A program made the translations under genes and the position numbers. Of a DNA stretch of 19,773 bases, positions 1-9,200 are shown piece after piece. The notes under the pieces were generated by a model. It ran no database searches and was not told the DNA's origin. It worked only from the letters and a program-made list of their open reading frames with translations. Location of the stretch: NCBI GenBank assembly GCA_035464655.1, contig DATHRZ010000092.1, positions 1 through 19,773 of the forward strand, in the 5' to 3' direction. This DNA is from JARFPW01 sp035464655 (GTDB lineage: Bacteria > Gemmatimonadota > Gemmatimonadetes > Palauibacterales > Palauibacteraceae). The stretch's first letter is position 1. Every line of letters starts with the position of its first letter.

Positions 1-25
1 CTGATCCGTCGCGGACGGGCACCCC

Positions 26-54
26 TTGACGCCCGGGCACAGGGGCCCCACACT
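26..54 (+). promoter_or_regulatory. candidate sigma70-type promoter of the barrel gene
   Basis: A near-consensus -35 element TTGACG (26-31) is followed after 17 bases by a poor -10 element CACACT (49-54). A start of transcription near 61 would leave a leader of about 50 bases before the ATG at 112. Only the -35 half is convincing, so this is a weak call. Nothing else is recognisable in bases 1-111. Confidence 0.3.
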
Positions 55-111
55 TTTCCCTCAGCTGATGTGCGTTGTCCCGCACCGGCCGCTCACAACG
101 GAGGTTGTGTG

Positions 112-672
112 ATGATTCGACGTGCGATCGTAGCGTCGACGACGGTGCTGTTTATGGCACTGGCCCTTCCCCTCACGGCACACGCTCAGAGCGTCTTCGT
201 TCTGGGGGGTCTTTCGGCCCCCACCGGTGACTACGGCGATGTCGCCGACACCGGCTGGCTGGGAGCGGTTGGCGTGACGTTCCCGGTTGGTGAAGCTGGC
301 CTGTGGGCCGGAGCCGAGGGTCTGTATGGGCAGAACAGCTTCTCGTCGGATGCGGTAGATGAGAATTACAAGCTCTTCAGCGCCATGGGGATCCTGGGCT
401 ACGACATCCAGACGCAGTCGTCGGTGTCGCCGTACGTGTTCGGCGGGCTCGGCTTGATGAGCCTTTCGTCATCCATTGAGGGCAGCGATTCGGAGTCCGG
501 CTTCGGCTGGCAGCTCGGAGGCGGGGTCGGCTTCGAGACGGGTGGGAACATCAGCCCGTTCGTCGAGGCCCGCTACCAGAGTGCCAGCATCGGCGACGAA
601 GCCGATCTGACAGATCTGACAGTGAGTGTCTTCGGCATCGAGGCGGGCGTGTCGATCGGTCTGGGCGACTGA
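112..672 (+). CDS. outer-membrane beta-barrel protein (small OmpA/OMP_b-brl-like), 186 aa
   Basis: The protein has a classical Sec signal peptide (MIRRA, then a hydrophobic core, then an AHA|Q type cleavage site near residue 25). The rest alternates short glycine/aromatic-rich strands with turns, for example YVFGGLGLMSL and WQLGGGVGFETGG. That is typical of 8-stranded outer-membrane barrels of 160-200 residues. I chose the ATG at 112 because GGAGG lies at 100-104, seven bases upstream; an in-frame GTG at 70 would bury the signal peptide behind an untypical N-terminus. The protein ends GLGD rather than in the usual terminal aromatic residue, which is slightly atypical for a Bam substrate. The likely role is structural or porin-like in the outer membrane. 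No ligand or specific function can be read from the sequence. It appears monocistronic, with a strong terminator directly behind it. Confidence 0.75.
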   Translation: MIRRAIVASTTVLFMALALPLTAHAQSVFVLGGLSAPTGDYGDVADTGWLGAVGVTFPVGEAGLWAGAEGLYGQNSFSSDAVDENYKLFSAMGILGYDIQTQSSVSPYVFGGLGLMSLSSSIEGSDSESGFGWQLGGGVGFETGGNISPFVEARYQSASIGDEADLTDLTVSVFGIEAGVSIGLGD

Positions 673-697
673 CGCGCGTCAGGTATCGTTGAGATGG

Positions 698-730
698 ACG
701 GGCCCCGATTCGTCGGGGCCCGTTCTGTTT
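698..730 (+). terminator. rho-independent terminator with UUCG tetraloop
   Basis: A perfect 11-bp stem, ACGGGCCCCGA (698-708) paired with TCGGGGCCCGT (713-723), closes a TTCG tetraloop and is followed by a T-rich tail (TTCTGTTT, 723-730). It starts 25 bases after the stop of the barrel gene and ends 31 bases before the next start codon, so it should separate the two transcription units. Confidence 0.85.
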
Positions 731-761
731 CACCTCAACTCACCAGGGGAGGTTCGGACCG

Positions 762-1712
762 ATGACGTCCGTCACCGGACTCCACCACGTCACGGCGATC
801 GCGGCTGACCCGCGCGAGAACCTCCAGTTCTACACCGGGGTTCTCGGCCTGCGGATGGTCAAGCGATCCGTGAACCAGGACGCGCCCGACACCTACCACC
901 TGTTCTACGCCGACGGGGAAGGCCGCCCCGGCACCGACATCACCTTCTTTCCGTGGCCGCGGATGGGGCCTGCGCGGCCCGGTGTCGGACTCGCCGTGGA
1001 GGTCGGCTTCTCGGTCGCACCCGGCAGCCTCGACTGGTGGGCCGAGCGGCTCGCGGCGTCCGGCGTCGAGGCCGCGCCGCCAGAGGAGCGGTTCGGCGAG
1101 CCAGCGCTCGCGTTTTGCGATCCACACGGTCTCGGGCTGTCGCTGATCGAGACCCCCGACCCGCTCGATACGGCGCCGTGGAAGCACAGCACGGTCCCCG
1201 AGCGCCATCAGATCGCGGGCTTCCACGTCGTCCGCCTGTGGGAGCGTGACCTGGGTTCCACCACCGGCTTTCTGACGGAGGGGCTCGGATTCCACGCGGC
1301 CGGCACCGACGATGAGTGGCATCGCTACGAGGTCGCGGGCGGCGGAGCGTCACGCAGGATCGAAGTGCGCGAGCTGGCGGACACCCGACGCGGTGCCTGG
1401 GGAACGGGCGCCGTCCATCACGTGGCTTTTCGCGCCCCCGACGACGACGCCCAGGCCGAGATTCGCCGGCGGGTGATCGCGGCGGACGGCAATCCCACCG
1501 ACTTCATCGACCGGTTCTGGTTCCGCTCCATCTACTTCAAGGAACCGGGTGGCGTACTGTTCGAGGTCGCCACCGACGGCCCGGGCTTCACGGTGGACGA
1601 GGACGCCGAGACGCTCGGCGAGGAGCTGATCCTGCCGCCGTGGCTCGAACCGCGGCGCGCGGAGATCGAGGCCGAGCTGCCGCCGATCGGCGACGCCGTG
1701 ACCGAAGGCTGA
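762..1712 (+). CDS. VOC-superfamily ring-cleaving dioxygenase-like protein (MhqO/PcpA type), 316 aa
   Basis: The length and two-module layout match the MhqO/LinE/PcpA-like extradiol dioxygenases of the vicinal-oxygen-chelate (glyoxalase) superfamily. The N-terminal module opens with GLHHVTAI (His8/His9) and continues through FYTGVLGLRMVKRSVNQD and PGTDITFFPWP. The second module contains GAVHHVAFR (His219/His220) and ends with GGVLFEVATDGPGF (Glu268). A His, His, Glu set with these spacings is the expected Fe(II)/Mn(II) site of the PcpA group. Family members cleave hydroquinones or catechols, or act in quinone and thiol-stress defence; the substrate cannot be read here. The start ATG has AGGGGAGG at 745-752. 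It has no signal peptide, so it is cytoplasmic. It stands alone between a terminator and a fresh promoter. Confidence 0.85.
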   Translation: MTSVTGLHHVTAIAADPRENLQFYTGVLGLRMVKRSVNQDAPDTYHLFYADGEGRPGTDITFFPWPRMGPARPGVGLAVEVGFSVAPGSLDWWAERLAASGVEAAPPEERFGEPALAFCDPHGLGLSLIETPDPLDTAPWKHSTVPERHQIAGFHVVRLWERDLGSTTGFLTEGLGFHAAGTDDEWHRYEVAGGGASRRIEVRELADTRRGAWGTGAVHHVAFRAPDDDAQAEIRRRVIAADGNPTDFIDRFWFRSIYFKEPGGVLFEVATDGPGFTVDEDAETLGEELILPPWLEPRRAEIEAELPPIGDAVTEG

Positions 1713-1747
1713 CCGCCGACGCGGTGTCGGGCTACACGTCCGGTCAA

Positions 1748-1776
1748 TTGTTTCGGTGTGTCGCAAGGCCTAAGAT
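1748..1776 (+). promoter_or_regulatory. candidate sigma70-type promoter for cytochrome c/M28 unit
   Basis: TTGTTT (1748-1753) and TAAGAT (1771-1776) are separated by exactly 17 bases, in the 98-base gap between the dioxygenase stop and the cytochrome start. The local sequence is AT-richer than its surroundings. The predicted leader is about 28 bases long and includes the AGGAGG ribosome binding site at 1801-1806. Confidence 0.5.
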
Positions 1777-1810
1777 CAAGGATACTCATACCTCGTCCCA
1801 AGGAGGCGTT

Positions 1811-2533
1811 ATGCGACGGCCTCGACTACCGAACGAGATTGGCGTCTGTGCCTTTCTCTGCGGTCTATTCGCGCTTCCCCCCCAGGTACTCGCCCAGACA
1901 CTCCCCCCGCTCGACTCTCTTCCGCCCGGCGTCACGATGGAGATGGTGGAGCAGGGCCGGACGCTCTTTAACGGCGACGCCCTGTGTGCGGACTGCCACG
2001 GGGCGGATGCAGTGGGCGACATCGGACCGGACCTCAGCGACGGCGAGTGGCTCCAGGAGAAGGGCAGCTATCTGTCGATTGTCGAGGTGATCCTCGACGG
2101 GGTTCCGGAAGCCCGTTCCACGACGGGTACGGCCATGCCGCCGCGCGGCGATACGGAGATCGACGATCTCGACGTACAGTCGGTGGCTGCCTACGTGTGG
2201 AAGATGAGCCACCCGGAGGCGGGCGATTCGTTGCCGGAGGCGGTGACCACCGGCATGGTTCAGCGTGGCGAGCAGGTGTTTCTGGGCGAAGGCGGGTGCG
2301 CCCTGTGCCATGGTACGGAGGCCACCGGTCTTCTCGGCCCCGACCTGACCGACGACGAGTGGCTCGACGCCAAGGGCAGCTACCTGACGATCGGACGCAT
2401 CATCGCCCGGGGCGTGCCGCTTGCGGAGTCCACCCGCGGTGTCGAGATGCCACCCCGTGGCGGGTCGGACATCTCGGCTGCCGACCTCGAGCACGTCGCG
2501 GCATACGTGTGGTACATCAGCCACCGGAAGTAA
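1811..2533 (+). CDS. secreted dihaem cytochrome c, tandem domains, 240 aa
   Basis: A signal peptide (hydrophobic core to about residue 28, VLA|Q) is followed by two tandem class I-like cytochrome c domains. Each has one CXXCH haem site: CADCH at 59-63 and CALCH at 163-167. Each also has a later MPPRG segment whose Met (109 and 213) is the probable axial ligand. The halves are clear duplicates: GPDLSDGEWLQEKGSYLSI in the first matches GPDLTDDEWLDAKGSYLTI in the second, and each ends in HVAAYVW or SVAAYVW. The expected role is periplasmic electron transfer, either as a soluble carrier or as a partner of a dehydrogenase or terminal oxidase not in this window. The start at 1811 follows a perfect AGGAGG; a longer open frame upstream overlaps the dioxygenase gene and is not real. 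The gene is 28 bases ahead of the M28 peptidase gene and probably co-transcribed with it. Confidence 0.88.
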   Translation: MRRPRLPNEIGVCAFLCGLFALPPQVLAQTLPPLDSLPPGVTMEMVEQGRTLFNGDALCADCHGADAVGDIGPDLSDGEWLQEKGSYLSIVEVILDGVPEARSTTGTAMPPRGDTEIDDLDVQSVAAYVWKMSHPEAGDSLPEAVTTGMVQRGEQVFLGEGGCALCHGTEATGLLGPDLTDDEWLDAKGSYLTIGRIIARGVPLAESTRGVEMPPRGGSDISAADLEHVAAYVWYISHRK

Positions 2534-2561
2534 GAAATCGCCCAATAGCAGGGGATCGGAC

Positions 2562-3998
2562 ATGAATGCGCTCGGAAGCTCATGGCCGGCCTTGTGTCTG
2601 CTCGGCCTGTGGTTGGGAGCCGCGGAGCCGGCGGCCGCGCAGGACAGTGCTCCCGCCCGGGACGCCCGCCCCGGCCCCGGCTCGGTCATGGCCGCGATCG
2701 TCGACTCGGTATCGGCCGGGCGGATCGAGGCCGACGTCCGCCGACTCGCCGGCTTCGGCACCCGGAACACCATGTCCGACACAACGTCCGATACGCGCGG
2801 GATCGGGGCGGCGCGCCGCTGGATCAAGGCGGAGTTCGACCGCATATCAGAGGCGTGCGGGGACTGCCTCGATGTATCGTACCAGACGTCGATCGTGACC
2901 GGGGCGCGGCGGATGCCCGACTCGACGGCCGTCGTCAACGTGATCGCCATCCAGCGTGGCACAACCGACCCCGCCCGCTACGTGATCATGACGGGCGACA
3001 TCGACTCGCGCGCCTCCGACGGCTCCGACGCGGTGACCGACGCGCCGGGCGCCAACGACAACGCTTCGGGAATGGCGGGAGCGCTCGAGGCGGCCCGCGT
3101 CCTGTCGAAGTACGAGTTCCCGGCGACTATCGTCTACGCCGGGTTGTCGGGCGAGGAACAGGGCCTGTTCGGGGGCCGGAAGATGGCGACCGACGCGCTC
3201 GAGGCCGGCTGGCGAATCGAGGCCGTGCTCAACAACGATATGATCGGCAACATCCAGGGCCAGAACGGCGTGGTCGACAACACGGTGGCCCGCGTGTTCT
3301 CCGAGGGAATCCGCGCCGACGAGACCGAGCGGATGGCGACGATCCGGCGGTTCACCGGTGGGGAAGTGGACTCGCCCTCGCGCAACCTGGCGCGCTACGT
3401 CGATCGGATGGCCGACCTCTACATCCCGAACCTCGACATCATGATGATCTACCGGCTCGACCGGTTCGGCCGCGGCGGGCATCACCGGCCGTTCAACGAC
3501 GTCGGTTACCCGGCCGTGCGGATCATGGAGACCAACGAGGACTACCGGCGCCAGCACCAGGACATCCGGGTGGAAGACGGCGTCGAATACGGCGATGTGG
3601 TCGAGGAGGTCGAGTTCGATTTTGCCGCGAAGCTGACCGCGCTGAACGCGGTGACGCTGGCGTCGCTCGCGTGGGCGCCACGGCCGCCAACAGGCGTCGA
3701 GATCGAAGGAGCCGTTCGGCCCAGCACGACGTTGCGCTGGGACGCCGTCGACTCCGCGTCGGCGCCCGACCTGGCCGGCTACCGTGTCTACTGGCGGCCA
3801 ACGGACCGGCCGCAGTGGCAGTGGAGCGAGCTCACCACCGACACCGAGCACACGCTCGAGAACGTGGTGATCGACAACTACATATTCGGCGTCGCCAGCG
3901 TGGCGGAGGGTGGGTTCGAGAGCCCGGTCGTCTTCCCGGGCCCGGTGGGAGCCTTTGCCCCGGCGGCCTGGACGACCCGGCCCGCCGGGGACGAATGA
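2562..3998 (+). CDS. secreted M28-family zinc aminopeptidase-like protein with C-terminal FnIII-like domain, 478 aa
   Basis: A signal peptide (to about residue 26, AAAQ) leads into an M28 peptidase domain at about residues 50-370. Recognisable motifs are GANDNASG (Asp166, bridging metal ligand), LSGEEQGLFGG (Glu198 general base, Glu199 ligand), NNDMIGN (Asp226 ligand) and RGGHHRPF (His307/His308, last ligand). The first ligand position, usually His in GHxDS, reads GDIDSR with Asp146. That change is either a subfamily trait or a sign of altered metal binding. Residues about 373-455 (PPTGVEIEG to FGVASVAEGG) look like a fibronectin type III domain. Cys99 and Cys102 could form a disulfide. The expected role is peptide or aminoacyl hydrolysis in the periplasm or outside the cell; the specificity is unknown. 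I chose the ATG at 2562 for its signal peptide and the AGGGGA just upstream. Confidence 0.85.
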   Translation: MNALGSSWPALCLLGLWLGAAEPAAAQDSAPARDARPGPGSVMAAIVDSVSAGRIEADVRRLAGFGTRNTMSDTTSDTRGIGAARRWIKAEFDRISEACGDCLDVSYQTSIVTGARRMPDSTAVVNVIAIQRGTTDPARYVIMTGDIDSRASDGSDAVTDAPGANDNASGMAGALEAARVLSKYEFPATIVYAGLSGEEQGLFGGRKMATDALEAGWRIEAVLNNDMIGNIQGQNGVVDNTVARVFSEGIRADETERMATIRRFTGGEVDSPSRNLARYVDRMADLYIPNLDIMMIYRLDRFGRGGHHRPFNDVGYPAVRIMETNEDYRRQHQDIRVEDGVEYGDVVEEVEFDFAAKLTALNAVTLASLAWAPRPPTGVEIEGAVRPSTTLRWDAVDSASAPDLAGYRVYWRPTDRPQWQWSELTTDTEHTLENVVIDNYIFGVASVAEGGFESPVVFPGPVGAFAPAAWTTRPAGDE

Positions 3999-4101
3999 GT
4001 CGGAACCGGAACACCGACGGCTCGTCTTGGTGGCCGTAGCCGCGAGGCGCTATCGTCAATACGGCATCGCTCCGACAACCGCTATCCAGAGGCAGGTACC
4101 C

Positions 4102-4470
4102 ATGTCTTCCATGTCGCGTGCCCTGACGGGTCGACACCTGACGTTCGATCTCGGCGACCAGATCGCGGAGCTTCGCGGCGACGAGAGCTACGCGAAGACG
4201 GGCCGGATCGGCCGCACGCTGGTCAAGGAAGGCGCTCTACGGCTCACTCTTACGGTACTCGCAGAGGGTACCGAAGTCGGCACGCACCAAGCCGTTGCGC
4301 CGATGACCATGCAAGTGCTCGAGGGCCGTCTCCGCTACCGGGTGGACGGCGAGGAGTTCGGGCTCGGCGCCGGCGAGTTCCTGTTCTTCGGCCCCGGCCA
4401 CGCCGAGGACATCCAGGCGCTCGAGGACACGGCGCTCCTCCTGACGATCACCGGCGGCGAAGGGGACTGA
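4102..4470 (+). CDS. small cupin-domain protein, 122 aa
   Basis: This is a single cupin barrel. Motif 1 region is GTEVGTHQAVAPMTMQVLEG, where only one His (His62) of the usual HxH pair is present. Motif 2 region is GAGEFLFFGPGHAEDIQALE, which keeps the proline-glycine and His100. Losing half of the motif-1 metal set suggests weak or no metal binding, as in many small ligand-binding cupins. No signal peptide is seen, so it is likely cytoplasmic. A ribosome binding site AGAGG (4088-4092) precedes the ATG at 4102; an ATG at 4111 is the alternative start. A weak promoter-like pair (TTGGTG at 4027, TATCGT at 4051, 18-base spacing) lies in the 103-base gap upstream. The gene converges on the TPR gene with only 7 bases between stops and no terminator hairpin between them. 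No specific function can be assigned. Confidence 0.75.
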   Translation: MSSMSRALTGRHLTFDLGDQIAELRGDESYAKTGRIGRTLVKEGALRLTLTVLAEGTEVGTHQAVAPMTMQVLEGRLRYRVDGEEFGLGAGEFLFFGPGHAEDIQALEDTALLLTITGGEGD

Positions 4471-4477
4471 GAAACCG

Positions 4478-6124
4478 TCAGGCGCTCGCGCTGAACTCCC
4501 GGGCGTGGCGGACGGCCTCGGTGTCCGGATCGCCGCTCTCGGTGAGCTCGAGCAACTCGGCGTAGCGGGCGGCGGCAGTGGCCGTGTCGCCGGCCAGCTC
4601 GGCCGCGCGCCCGGAGCCATACAGGCTGCGTAGCCGGCGCGGGCTTCGCTCGAGGGCGGTCGCGAAGGCCTCGCCCGCCTCCTCGTAGCGTTCGAGTTCG
4701 AGGAGCATCTCTCCCAGCAGCTCGGGGGCCGGGACGATCTCTCCCGGCGTCACCGGATGCTTCTCGGTCGTCGCCTCGAGCTCGGCGGCCTCGCGCATCA
4801 GCCGCAGTCCCTCGTCTTCGCTCCCGGCGGCATGCGCGGCCCATGCCTCGACGGCGAGCCGCTGCACCTCGACCTGGGTGGCCCAGTAATCCGACGTACG
4901 GCCGGCGGCGTCTCGCAACTCGGCAAGTCGGGCTGCCGACACCCGGGCCGCCTCGGGATCACCGCTGCGTGCGGCGCCGATGCCTCGCGCGAAGTGCGTA
5001 ATCGCCTCGACGGCTGGGAAGTCGTCCCACGGGTAGTTGGCCGGCACGCGGGCGGGAAGTGCGGCGGCGGTAGCCCACGCCCCGGTCTCGAGCGCGACGC
5101 GCGCGGGCACGGCGGCGAGCGTATATGGTATCGCAATCTCGACCATGAGCTGGCCGTCCACCGCCCGAAGCGTGTCGAGGACGGCCCGTGCCTGCTCCCA
5201 CTCGGCGCGCTGCAGGTGGGCATACGCCACGTAGTCGAGCGCGTGGAAGAAGTGCAGCGAGATCGCGCCGTTCACCGGGTTTTCGCGCGCGGCGCGGGCG
5301 GACCGGTCGTTCAACTCGATCGACGAATCCCACATGCCGAGGCGCGTGAAGATATGCGTCGGCATGTGAAGAGCGTGGGGCACCGACGGAGCGATCTCGG
5401 CATACGAGCGAGCTACCGGCACGGCCTGCTCGGCCAGCGGCGGGTAGTCGTAGGCGTGGATCGTGTAGTGGTGCCCACCGGGATGACCCGGATGCTCCGC
5501 GAGCACCGACTCGGCCAGCGACCCGGCCCGGCGCTGCACTTCGTACGATTTGTCCCCCGGGTACGCGATCCCGAGCAGCGAGAGGGCATGGAAAGCCGTG
5601 ATCTCGGGATCGTCGGGGTAGCTTTCGTGCGCGGCTTCCCAACCGGCCGCGAACGCCTCGAGGTTGGGCCGCTCGACGTCCTGTTTCCCAGCGTCGTAGT
5701 AGGCGCCGACGGCTTCGACATAGGCCCGCTCACGGTCCGTCATGTCGTCCAGTTCACGCGCCTGCGCCACGAGGGTCGTACCACGTTCGAACTTCTCGGG
5801 CCCCGGCGGATCCGACCACAGTGGATGGATGTAGGTCATCGCCTGGCCCCAGTACCCGAGCGCGCAGCCCGAATCCGCCGTGACGGCCTCGGCGAAGGCG
5901 GCCTCGGCCGGCTCGTAGGTCATGTGGTGCAGCAACGCGAGACCGCGCTCGAGGGCGCTGTCCGCCGCGGGGCCACACGAGGCTGCGAGCTCGACGTCGC
6001 CAAGCTCGTCCGAGGCCGCTTCGGCGGCATCGTCGGGGGCCTCATCCGGCGCAGGGGCACAGGAAAGGGCCAGGGCGGCGACAAAGGCGGGAGCGTGACG
6101 AAACGAGACGAAAGTGACTCTCAT
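4478..6124 (-). CDS. TPR-repeat (lipo)protein with conserved histidine-rich core, 548 aa
   Basis: The N-terminus is a signal sequence ending ALSC (Cys22), a slightly non-canonical lipobox, followed by an acidic Ala/Asp/Glu linker to about residue 48. This suggests an envelope lipoprotein or a secreted protein. Helical TPR-like pairs follow, for example ALERGLALLHHMTYEPAEAA (58-77) and LLELERYEEAGEAFATALER (474-493). The middle carries a striking His cluster: HPGHPGGHHYTIHAYDYP (211-228) and PHALHMPTHIFTRLGMW (249-265). I recall similar segments in a widespread uncharacterised family of bacterial TPR proteins; the function is unknown, and a metal-bound or enzymatic core is possible. The start ATG at 6124 has GGGAGG just upstream. 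A longer frame upstream is only a shadow of the neighbouring gene. It shares a strand with the coiled-coil gene, 85 bases downstream of it. Confidence 0.8.
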   Translation of the reverse strand: MRVTFVSFRHAPAFVAALALSCAPAPDEAPDDAAEAASDELGDVELAASCGPAADSALERGLALLHHMTYEPAEAAFAEAVTADSGCALGYWGQAMTYIHPLWSDPPGPEKFERGTTLVAQARELDDMTDRERAYVEAVGAYYDAGKQDVERPNLEAFAAGWEAAHESYPDDPEITAFHALSLLGIAYPGDKSYEVQRRAGSLAESVLAEHPGHPGGHHYTIHAYDYPPLAEQAVPVARSYAEIAPSVPHALHMPTHIFTRLGMWDSSIELNDRSARAARENPVNGAISLHFFHALDYVAYAHLQRAEWEQARAVLDTLRAVDGQLMVEIAIPYTLAAVPARVALETGAWATAAALPARVPANYPWDDFPAVEAITHFARGIGAARSGDPEAARVSAARLAELRDAAGRTSDYWATQVEVQRLAVEAWAAHAAGSEDEGLRLMREAAELEATTEKHPVTPGEIVPAPELLGEMLLELERYEEAGEAFATALERSPRRLRSLYGSGRAAELAGDTATAAARYAELLELTESGDPDTEAVRHAREFSASA

Positions 6125-6168
6125 GGCCAACCTCCCGGGAGGGGAACCGAGGCTTCCAACTCCCTGAA

Positions 6169-6196
6169 ACTTTACGGCTGTCGTGGCCAGCGGCAA
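6169..6196 (-). promoter_or_regulatory. candidate promoter of the TPR gene
   Basis: On the minus strand TTGCCG (6196-6191) and TAAAGT (6174-6169) are 16 bases apart, in the 85-base gap between the coiled-coil stop and the TPR start. The match to sigma70 consensus is fair. Read-through from the upstream coiled-coil gene is equally possible, because no terminator hairpin is visible in the gap. Confidence 0.35.
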
Positions 6197-6209
6197 GAAA
6201 CTCGGCGGG

Positions 6210-9200
6210 TCAGGGCCTCGGGCACCCAGTTTCGGAGTACGACCGTTCGATCTCCTGGACCTGCGAGTACAGGGCCTGGTCACGCGACGCGCGGTCGGGA
6301 TCGAGGGGAGCGGTGAGCTGGGCGGTGCCCGATGTGCTGTAGTCGAACCACGCGTCCTGCACCCCGACGAACACGGCCTGGATATCGACACACACGCCCG
6401 TCGCCGGATCGAACACCTCGGCGACGACTTCGTAGTCGCGGATCGCCGACGCCGTTTCGCTCGCCAGGCGATCGAGGTTTTCGAGCGCTTCCGGATCGGG
6501 TCCGGGCGCGACCGGGCGAGCGGGGGCCGGCGCGGTCTCGGTTGCCTGCGCGGCAGACGCTGACGTCCCCAGCGCCGACTCTTCGGTCGGTGCATCGGTG
6601 CGCAGCCCGCGCAGCGAGTCGAGCGCGCCGTCGAAGGCGGGGCCGGCGAACCGGGCCCCGAATCCGATACCCGCGAGCACGATCACGAACATCCCGATGT
6701 TGATCGCCACGCGCCCACCCTGGCGCAGGCGCTCCTTGCGTTCCTCCATCTTCCGCGCCTTCGCGGCGGCGTTTTCGGCCTCCCGGCGCTCCTTCTCGGC
6801 AGCGGCCTTCTTCGCATCGGCCTCGGCCTTGCGCCGCGCCGCGGCCTCTTCGGCCTCCTTGCGGGCGACTTCCAGCGCGGCCTGTCGCGCGGCCTCCGAG
6901 GCATTGCGTCGCGCCTGCTCTTCGGCCTGCTGAACGGCGACCGCCTGCTTCTCGGCGGCGCGCGCGGCTTCGCGCTCCGCAGCTGCCTTGGCGCGCTCGA
7001 GCTCGACGAGCTTCTTCGCGGCGCCCTCTTCGACGGCCTTCCGTTCGACCCGTTCGTTGCGCAAACGCTCGGCTTCCATCCGCGCGACTTCCGCGGCGTT
7101 GCGAGCCTTCGTCTCCATCCGCGCCGCCTCTTCCTCGGCGGCTTTGCGGGCCGCCTCGAGCTCGGCCATGCGGGTTGCTGCCGCGGCTTCCGACTGCTCG
7201 CGCCGGCGCGTTTCGAGCCGCGCGGCCTCGCGGGCCGCCTTCGCCTCGGCGGCCATCTGCGACGCTTTCTCTTCTGCGGCCGTGCGGGCTTCCTCGAGCT
7301 CTGCGACCCGACGGCTGACCTCGCGCTCTACGACCTGTAGTGCGCGCTCGTCGTCCGCCGACTGCTGGGCGGCTTCCTGCTCGATGGCCTCCTGGGCGGC
7401 GCGCTTCTCGCTCGCCTTGGCCAGGGCCTCTTCGGCCGCCTTGCGGGCGCCCTGGAGCTCTTCGGCGCGGCGTTCGGCCTCCTGCTCGGCGGCGGCGCGG
7501 CGTTCGGCCTCCTCCGCAGCGGCCTTGCGGGCCTCCTCGGCCTCCTCCGCGGCCTTCGCGGCGAGCGCTTCGGCTTCCTTGCGAGCGGCCTCGAGCTGCT
7601 CGGCCGAACGCGCTGCCTCTTCCTCGGCCCGGCGGCGAGCGTCTTCCGCCTCGCGCCGACGCTGGGCTTCCGCCTCGGCGGCATGGAGCGCCTTCTCGGA
7701 GCGCTTCGACGCCTCTTCTTCGGTCGACTCCTTCGCCTTCGCGAGCTCCTCGGCGGCCCTCGCGGCGGCGGCCTCGGCCCGGGCCCGCGCTTTCTCCTCG
7801 ACGGCGCGGCGCTCGGCTTCGAGCTGAGCAGCCTTGCGAGCGAGCTCCGCCTCCTGGGCGTGCTGCTCGGCTTCTTCGAGCGCGGCCTTGCGGGCGGCTT
7901 CCAGCTCTTCGGCCTTCCTGGACGCGTCCTGCTCGGCCATGCGGTGCCTGGCTTCGATTTCCTGGCGCGCACTGGCTTCCGCCTCGGCGGCCTGCCGGGC
8001 CTCTTCGGCCTCCGCAGCCCGCTGTTCCCACTGCTCCGCTGCCTTGCGCGCCGTTTCGAGCTCGGCGTTCCGGCGGGCGGCCTCGGCCTCGGCGTTGCGG
8101 CGCGCGGCGTCGAGGGCGGCGCGCGTCTCTTCGAGTTCCCGGGCGCGCTCGGTGGCTTCCTGCTCGGCGGCCTTGCGGGCTGACTCGGCTTCGGCGGCCC
8201 AGCGAGCGGCCTCTTCCTCGGCGGCCTTGCGAGCCGCCTCGAGCTCGGCGTTCCGTCGGGCCGCCTCTTCTTCGGCCTTGATCCGCGCTGCCTCTTCCGC
8301 CTTGCGGCGTTCGGCCTCGGTCTCGGCGGCCTTGCGCGCCTCCTCGGCTTCCGCCGAACGGCGGGTGGCTTCTTCAAGGGCGGCCTTGCGAGCGGCTTCG
8401 ACCTCGGCCGTCAGGCGTTCGGCCTCTTCTTCGGCCTGCCGGCGTGCCGCTTCCAGCTCCTCGGTGCGACGCTTCGCCTCTTCCTCGGCCTTCCGTCGCG
8501 CCTCTTCTTCGGCCTTCCGTCGCTTCGCCTCTTCGGTTGCCGCTTTTCGGACTTCCTCGAGCTCGGCCGTGCGCCGCCTGGCTTCTTCGGTCGCTGCGAG
8601 CCGTGCGGCTTCGAGCTCCTCGGCCCGCTTCGCGGCTTCCTCCTCGGCGATCTTCCGCGCGGCCTCGAGCTCCTCGGCCCGCTGGGCGGCCCGCGTCTCG
8701 GCCGAGATACGCTCGGCTTCTTCCTGCTTACGGAGGGCGGCCTCCTCCTCGGCGGCGAGGCGCGCCGCCTCGGCCTCTTCCGCCCTGCGTTCCGACTCCT
8801 CGGCAGCCCGGCGGGCGGCCTCGAGTTCGGCGATACTGCGCCGGACGCGCTCCTCGGCCTCCTGGCGGGCGACTTCGGCTTCCTGCTGCGTCGCCTCGAG
8901 CTCACTCGCTTTGCGCAGGGCCTCTTCCTCGGCGGCCAGGCGAGCTTCCTCTTCGGCGAGTCGGCGCTGGGTCTCCGCCCGCGCCGCCTGGCGCGCCTCT
9001 TCCACCTCGGCCTTGCTGCGTTGCACCTCTTCCTCGGCGGCCTTGCGCGCGGCCTCCTGTTCGGCCATGCGCTCCGCCATCTCGGCCTCGTTGGCCTTGA
9101 GCGCCGCTTCCAGTTCGGCGGCCCGTTGCTCCGCCGTTCGTGCCGCGTCCTGGAGGGCTGCGAGCTCGGCGGCACGCTCGGCCGCTTCTTCGTCGGCCTG

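Noticed and set aside
604..621. Perfect 9-bp tandem duplication GATCTGACA x2
   Set aside because: It lies inside the barrel gene, encodes Asp-Leu-Thr twice, and with two copies is within chance or simple slippage.
1316..1810. N-terminal extension of the cytochrome c frame
   Set aside because: It overlaps the dioxygenase gene in another frame, is arginine-rich, and the ATG at 1811 has a perfect AGGAGG and a signal peptide.
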